Source: Agriotes lineatus (Eukaryota; Arthropoda; Insecta; Coleoptera; Elateridae). From it: DNA of 64,000 nt. Position numbers and translations under genes: made by a program. Shown piece by piece: positions 58,200-64,000 of this stretch (its first letter is position 1; each line of letters opens with the position of its first letter). The stretch is from positions 1 to 64,000 of the forward strand of contig CALNHX010007629.1 of NCBI GenBank assembly GCA_940337035.1, read 5' to 3'. The notes under the pieces are model-generated. The model saw nothing but the letters and a program-made list of their open reading frames with translations, was not told where the DNA came from and did no database searches.

Positions 58200-58675
58200 T
58201 CTTCTTCTTCTTCTTCTTTAGCCACTAGACGTCCACTCCAGGACATAGGCCTCTTCCAATGATTTCCATGGCGATCTTGGTTGGGCGGTCTCGATCCAGT
58301 TCTTTCCAGCATGTCGTTCTATGTCGTCTCTCCACCTCGTCTTCGGGCGTTCGACACTTCTCTTTGATTCCCTTGGGGTCCATTGCTTCAGGGCTGTGAT
58401 CCATTTGGAGTTGTTCCTGGCCACGTGGTCTGCCAAACGCCACTTCAGTTTCGCTACCCGCTCGACGATGTCGCACACTCCTGTTCTTCTCCTAATGTCT
58501 TCGTTCCGTATACTGTCTCTTATGCTCACCCCAAGCATTGCTCTCTCCATCGCCCTTTGACAGACTCGGAGACGATTGGTGCTGCTTGGTGCTTGCTGTG
58601 AGTGTCATTGTTTTGAGTCCATATGTCGCTACTGGCAGGACGCATGCATGCACCATTCCTTACACTTCATAATAC
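58200..58675 (-). pseudogene. RTE-like LINE 3' end with GAA tail
   Basis: A 110-codon minus-strand frame (58218-58550) begins MERAMLGVSIRDSIRNEDIR and continues RRTGVCDIVERVAKLKWRLA and RWRDDIERHAGKNWIETAQP. It ends EEAYVLEWTSSG: the C-terminal tail of RTE-clade reverse transcriptases as found in many insects. Upstream in another frame is HACVLPVATYGLKTMTLTAS (about 58590-58660), the preceding conserved block. The element ends in (GAA)n at 58200-58218. It is 5'-truncated near 58680. No target duplication was established. Confidence 0.8.
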
Positions 58676-58679
58676 AGCG

Positions 58680-59689
58680 ATAAGCCTGCTTGTTATGTAA
58701 TATTCCTGGCTGAACGCTTAATGCGTCTTAGAACTCATATCCGTTCTGGGAAGGGGAGGTTTGGATTTTATCGACTGCAGTATTTTTTCTCTTTGCGAAA
58801 TTCACATTTCCAGGTGTTGGGTTTGACTGTTTCAGTCTTATTAGAAACATTAAAATATTTTACTTATTTTACACATGATTATGAACATTGCGTTCGCGAT
58901 TGGGCTTACTTATATAGTCACCATTCAACTCTCACTTGCGTTAACGTTTTTTGCACGTACGTGCCCGCTCCGTCATTCAACGGCACAAAGACCATTTCGA
59001 ACCACGTTGAAAAACTATTTCAATTAGAAGAAATCACCCTATGCGATGGGCTAAAAAGCTAATTAATCATATTCACATTTTACTGGCAGTAATAATAAAC
59101 TTTCTAAGTTTACTTTATCATGTATACCGTCCCAAATTGGTCCTCTTGCCGTTATGCACTAGCTCTCGTTAACGGCCTTGTAAATTACTTTCTTGGTGAT
59201 TTTTCTCCCAATTATAGCAATGCTATTTCATTAGAATTAGGTCACTTTAAACGCCTGTTGGTGGAGCTTGCTGCATATTTTGAATTTGGTTAATTTTTGG
59301 GAAGTTTTGCAAAATTCAATTGATTGTCTTCTTACTTTATCTTTAAAAGCGGTTTTCCACAGGCCGGGATGTAGAAAAAAGTCGGCGTCATCCAACATCG
59401 TGGTGAATTTCACGTGGCGTATTTACGATAGCTTAACTATGTATTCTCGCATCTTGTGGACTAAATGTAGATTTTTCATAGTTTGCCGCATTTTTATGCG
59501 GCCGTTTTCCACATACAGACCGTTTTCTTTCGACTTCTTCTATACAGCCGATTTTCAGCCTTCTTCATCATAGCAGTTCTCTATTCTGACCGACCTTTGA
59601 GCTGTTTTATAGACCGTGGGAAACTCTACCCCCAGGTAGTGCATGGAGTCTTGGAGCTACTAGCGGACTTGCTGCAACGTGTATTTTTA
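58680..59689. other. Unassigned stretch
   Basis: Frames of 113 codons (58721-59062) and 101 codons (59268-59573) have no recognisable motif and lack coding-like bias. No repeat boundaries seen. Confidence 0.4.
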
Positions 59690-59927
59690 GGTGGATGGTT
59701 TACGTGCACTTAGGCCTAAATATGGGCCCATTGTGCTACCTCCAAGTCACGTGTGTGTATTTGTTTTGTGTGTAGTTTTGCTACTACACCTTATATGTCT
59801 TCAGAGGACAGCGACGTTAATTGCATCCAAACGTTGAATGGTCACCCGGCTTAGTATCGTATGAATTCGAACTGAGGGCTTACCTGTTGCAAACCTGGTA
59901 CTCTATTCACTGCGCCACCGAGGTAGT
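59690..59927 (-). mobile_element. tRNA-derived SINE, second family
   Basis: On the minus strand the head starts near 59927 with CTCGGTGGCGCAGTGAATAG (A box GGTGGCGCAGTG). A B box, AGTTCGAATTC, lies at 59863-59873, and a tRNA-like spacing holds between them. The body continues leftwards and includes TAGGCCTAAGTGCACGTAAA near 59700-59720. This is distinct from the 12.1/50.4 kb family. A genuine tRNA gene is unlikely, since no closed acceptor stem is visible. Confidence 0.6.
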
Positions 59928-60204
59928 TGCAACATGGGGAACAAAAGATAAGCCTTTTTATATCTGCTGTCATACTCCTTCATGCCTACGATAGCGCAAA
60001 AAATTGTAACCGCATAGGGCTAAATCTGGACTGCAGAGGTAGTGTGGACGTATGAGTGTATTTTGGCTTATGTGGATACGCATTGTCATGAAAGGGCCGA
60101 ACGTTTGTTATTGCTTAAGTCCACTTCTCGGTCCAGTAAGTGAACTTCAGTTTTTTCCTTAGTATCAAAAACATAACCCCCCGCGAAAACATCCAGCATC
60201 GCCC

Positions 60205-60270
60205 AGCCCCCCCCCCCCCAAGATTTAGCTGTGCCCCCCTGAGTGCCCCCCTGAGTGCCCCCCCGAAGAC
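60205..60270. repeat. Poly-C tract and TGAGTGCCCCCC tandem repeat
   Basis: A run of about 14 C (60209-60222) is followed by GTGCCCCCCTGA-type units three times. It lies to the left of the hAT remnant, whose right end (62200-62274) is also rich in CCCCCC on the same strand. It may be part of that element's degenerate left end. Confidence 0.6.
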
Positions 60271-60751
60271 ACCCTTTGATTAATATCTTGTCTAAACACA
60301 TTCAAAGAGATATTTTGAATATGTTGCCTGTTGCTATAATAAAATAAATGAACTTAAACTAAATAATAATTTCGAAGATCTTTTAATGGGGAATGTTTAT
60401 TTGCCGTAGTAAAATACATAAACTAAAAATCAACTTCATTTTGTGGTTTGATTATTAATGGGCCTTTTAGGCGCATGATAAGGAATACTGCTTAGATGCA
60501 GAATATCAATTTACACTCTTATTTGGGTTAATAAACATCCTTATGGTTGGTCGGCACAATTTGATACAGTAATAATCCTGTTATGTTTACAGGTCCTTTC
60601 ACAATCAATATTGAATACAAATGAGAATGCAATTTAGCTAACTTTTAAAATATAAACATTTGGCTTCTGATGTCTGCTTCTGAATACATTTGCTCGGTGG
60701 TCTCGTTGAAGTGTGCTAGTGGCATTTTAATTATTAGCGGTCTTTTAAAAA

Positions 60752-61639
60752 ATGAAGCGTGCTAAGACACTAAGGGATTACTTTGATTCTACTCCCACTG
60801 CAGCAATAATATAATCAAAGAGACCAACGTTGCTAAAAAGGGCGAATTAAATACTGAAAATAATAGTGTTGTGGAGATGAAGGAGTTCCCTGAAGATACC
60901 AAATAAAGTGTTTGTAAAGATGATGATAATGACAATAACGTAAGCAATAACAATATGTCTGATGAAGGTCTCTCAGGTTTCTCAGTTTTAGAAAAACTGC
61001 ATGTGTTTGTTAGTTCTACAGTGCACCCAAAATTTATCAACCTACAAAAAGAAATATATCCTAAACAAAAACCAATGGAACTAAAACGACTGATTGACAA
61101 CCGTTAGATTGCACAATTTCTTTCATGTGATATGGTGATCAAGACATTTGAATCAATTATAGTGTTACTGCGTAGTATAGCTGACGGTGAAGGTAATGTT
61201 AAAGATGAGAGTACTCATCGAGTAGATGCTACTCGACTCTTAAATCAATTAAATGAAACATTTGTTATGTTTCTTTTTATTTTTAAAGTAGTGTTAAGAC
61301 AAACAGGTTCTTTGTTTGACCATTTACAGAACTCAAATGTAGATTATGCCAATGCCGTAGATTTGGTTGATGCAACAGTAAGTGTTTTAAAAAACTTCTT
61401 AATTTAGTACATCAATACCGTGATGCATTTGAGACATTGTATAACTTACTAAAAATAGCAGTGACATTACCTGTTTAACTGCTTCTTGCGAAAGGTCTTT
61501 TTCCAGTTTGAAAAGATTCGACATTTATCTCAGAACTAGAATGACTAATCAGAGGCTCTGCAACATTTCCACTTTATCTATTGAAAAGGAAATTGCAAAA
61601 AACATAGATGTAGATAAAGTACTCGATTCATGCAAATAG
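60752..61639 (+). pseudogene. Internally deleted hAT transposase (ZMYM1-like group)
   Basis: The frame starts MKRAKTLRDYFDSTP, a typical N-terminus of this group, then jumps to the late part of the protein. LHVFVSSTVHPKFINLQKEI, then PMELKRLIDNR, a TAG at 61105 where the family has Trp (LxDTRW), IAQF, and DATRLLNQLNETFVMFLFIF follow. The C-terminal hAT dimerisation block TASCERSFSSLKRFDIYLRT, then NISTLSIEKEIAKNIDVDKV, ends with a stop at 61637-61639. Further defects are a TAA at 60904 and a frameshift near 61478. The zinc-finger and most of the catalytic region are gone. A hAT-like right end, CAGTGGCGGCACTAG (complement of 62260-62274), probably marks the element's boundary. Confidence 0.75.
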
Positions 61640-62199
61640 GCTAATAGTTCTTTAATAGCGTTTAGTTGTTGTTCTACCTAATATTTGATTATATTGTATT
61701 ATAAGTAAATAAAATATTACCCTGTAATAATCTGTAAATGTACTAACGGTTTTATTTCTTAATGAAGTAGTTATTAAATTGAGAATATAATTCATGTATC
61801 AAGTGACGCCATTTCAACCAATGAGGTACATGCCAATGCCTAGTTACAAATTATCACAGCGGTAGTAATAGTAATTTATTTTCGTAATTGTTTTTAGGTT
61901 GACATGAAAATAAAATTAATACCCAATAGGTGATTTCATAATTTTGTCGGTTTGTCAAATTGACATTTGTTTGCTTTATTTTCTTTGTACAATTTCACAT
62001 TTAAAATAAAACTATATACGTAATATTGGATATTTTGCATTTCATTCAATATATTTTCTTTCCAAATATAATTCGTGTAATGATTAATGAGCAAATTTTA
62101 CTCGTGCTACGCATTCGTTCAATTTAGGTTCCGGTTTTAACACGGAAAAAAACATCGATAATAATCATTCCACTTGGTATATTACAACTGAAAATACAT

Positions 62200-62274
62200 T
62201 TTTTGATCTGCCCCCCTAAAGTTTAACTTGGCCTCTCTAGGCCCCCCAAGCAAAATTTTCTAGTGCCGCCACTG
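62200..62274. repeat. Probable right terminus of the hAT element
   Basis: Complemented, the end reads CAGTGGCGGCACTAGAAAAT, then a GGGGGG-containing stretch. CAGTGGCGG-type ends are seen in hAT elements with ZMYM1-like transposases. No matching left end or 8-bp duplication was located, so the element is probably truncated on the left. Confidence 0.5.
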
Positions 62275-64000
62275 GCATGCGGCTTAATTGACCATACACC
62301 TAGCGAAGTGTTCACTTTATAGCCGTTTGAAAGAAGTTGTCACATTAACACTAAGAAGTTCGGTAGCCAAACAAGTCTGCCTACAGATTTCGAAACGGCA
62401 TCAAGAGATGTACGAACGCCCACTACCTGAACCAGATCTTCAGAACAACTCTCATTCTAAAACCATAAAAACGATTTCCATTTACACCCGGCCCACTGCC
62501 AGCCTGGTTATTAATTTTATTATGGTGGAATTTTAGGCTTCTTATACCTGCAGGAGAACATTATAGCAGCTTGTTTTTGTAAAATAGATTAATGCAGAAC
62601 CTGTACAGAGTGATATACCATTAATAATCGTTAATGCATTCCAGTGCAATTTTGAAATACGTTTCCCTTAGTTATGGGTACAGAAAAAACTGGTATTTTC
62701 GCTATGCGTTTATCGATAATGGTCAGGCAACTTTTTCACGTAAGCCTACTTAGCTAAACGTTTTATGATATAATAAACCGAACGTAAATGACACCGCATA
62801 GCGGCTTTCGGAAAAATAAACATTCTCGTTTGTGATTCCATCAATCAGTCTTCCGTCAGATTTATTTCTGTAGTTCCACACGGTAGATTGTCGTCGCAGC
62901 GCATAAATGAAATAAAACTGTTCTAGATTAAAATATTTTTATACAGGGCGTTTTCTTATAAGCGCTCATAATTTAAAAATGCGGCTCCTTTAATGACTTT
63001 AGGAAGAAAGGTTCAAATGTATCTTGTAATTAAAGTGCGCAGAGACAATTCACCTTGTTATTTTACTTATATTTTATTATTATATTATAAGATAATACCA
63101 TCTACTCTACCAATTAACCTAAGGTAAACATATATGGTTAATAGTAATGGAATAAGGTTGTAGACAAAAGAGGAAAACAAATTTAGAAAGATCATTTTAA
63201 ATAAGTCGAATACTACTGCAGCACCTTATCGAATAAGAAGCCGAGGAGGTAGTTTTTAAAGCTATTGATAATAATTTAAGCTTATTACGCGATAAATTTT
63301 ATATATTAGCAGTATTGTAGGTAAGAGATCGTTCGCAAAAACTAATTTCATGATAAGAGGGTATTATTGGACCTTTTATGCAGATATTAAAGTTAGAAAC
63401 GTCAGTTCTAAATCTCTTTCTGCTTTATAAATATGGTGGTTGTTACATTTATTTAGCGTAACGCTTTTTAGCGTTTTTAGATCACCCCGCTTCCTTTATG
63501 CGTTTTGGACACCCCTGTCTGAACTCTCTAATTCTGGAATCGTAAACTGGTTTTGGTCGTCCTCGAAGCTCGGATTATCGATCCGCTGTCATGCGTAACT
63601 AGGCCACGCAGCATAAAATTGTTTTGCCACACCTGCTACGATGTTTTTTGTCTCTCCTCCTCTTCTGCTAGCGTCTTCGACTTAATTGGACGTGCATACT
63701 TCGTTTTAATTTTTGCCTTAGTTTAGGGCTAGTTTATAGTGATTTAGAGAGCAAGAATAGTATTTTATCTCACTGGCGCTACCGTGGATTTGTATAGTTG
63801 ATTCATAGAAGAAATTTGGGTCTTAACTACCCATTGCAATATATAGTGAATTTCTCTGATGTCGTGATTTAAGATTTGGAGATATAAGCTGAAGATATGC
63901 GTGTACTTTATCTTTGTCGTTCCCTATTCTAATTAGGCATTAGTCGTTAAAGTATGAGCAGCTAGTTTGTGCTACTAACCTGGCAGTCGAAACCATTGCT
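62275..64000. other. Unassigned right edge of the window
   Basis: An 82-codon frame at 62288-62536 starts with protein-like content (RLKEVVTLTLRSSVAKQVCL), but I cannot connect it to a family or to splice sites. The remainder is AT-rich with a GC-richer patch at 63480-63700. No gene is supported. Confidence 0.35.

Noticed and set aside
60086..60301. 71-codon minus-strand frame rich in Gly
   Set aside because: Created by the poly-C tract and its tandem repeats; simple-sequence artefact.
1..64000. Bacterial-type operons, CRISPR arrays, riboswitches, rRNA
   Set aside because: No spaced direct repeats with unique spacers, no ribosome binding site plus long frame series, and no rRNA core sequence. 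The content is eukaryotic repeat DNA.

Overview
This window looks like gene-poor, AT-rich DNA from an insect or other arthropod nuclear genome. No intact host gene, rRNA, tRNA or bacterial-style operon can be supported. Nearly every recognisable sequence is a mobile element or a broken piece of one: LTR and non-LTR retrotransposons, tRNA-derived SINEs, hAT- and mariner-type DNA transposons, and an unusual number of long palindromic (foldback or long-TIR) elements. The mixture of elements fits an insect, but the species cannot be named from the sequence.

Layout. 1-8.7 kb: AT-rich, unassigned. 8.7-9.1 kb: a small inverted-repeat element and a hairpin. 9.55-12.02 kb: palindromic elements nested inside one another at TA sites, with a LINE tail inserted in one arm. 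12.1-19.0 kb: a SINE, an unidentified 131-codon frame, decayed LINE reverse transcriptase and endonuclease pieces, and a non-autonomous hAT. 19.3-20.4 kb: a foldback element whose arms contain tandem 20-bp repeats and a duplicated transposase N-terminus. 23.2-24.2 kb: a two-copy repeat family (second copy at 57.3 kb) and a mariner scrap. 26.5-28.5 kb: a 2.0-kb hAT-like element with an 8-bp target duplication. 29.3-37.5 kb: an LTR retrotransposon of the Gypsy type on the minus strand, with 1.77-kb LTRs, gag and integrase, but with protease, reverse transcriptase and RNase H deleted. 37.5-41.7 kb: mostly unassigned, with a weak exon candidate. 41.7-45.1 kb: a TA-flanked foldback MITE, a LINE RT piece, a motif-rich element, a mariner-like MITE and a SINE head. 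47.7 kb: a cluster of 23-bp palindromes. 49.2-50.0 kb: a 792-bp near-perfect palindrome. 50.4-53.4 kb: a SINE, scrambled Gypsy integrase fragments and a LINE endonuclease. 54.5-57.9 kb: a 3.4-kb long-TIR element carrying a broken gene with a predicted PIN/FEN1-like nuclease motif. 58.2-62.3 kb: an RTE-like LINE tail, a SINE and an internally deleted hAT transposase of the ZMYM1-like group.

How it fits together. There is no host pathway to describe. The most striking large-scale pattern is orientation: every retroelement whose direction can be read lies on the minus strand, apart from one scrambled integrase scrap. That is what would be expected if a plus-strand transcript (a long host intron, or a one-directional piRNA-cluster precursor) crosses the window, although neither is demonstrated. 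The second pattern is the number of long hairpins, any of which could yield double-stranded RNA if transcribed.
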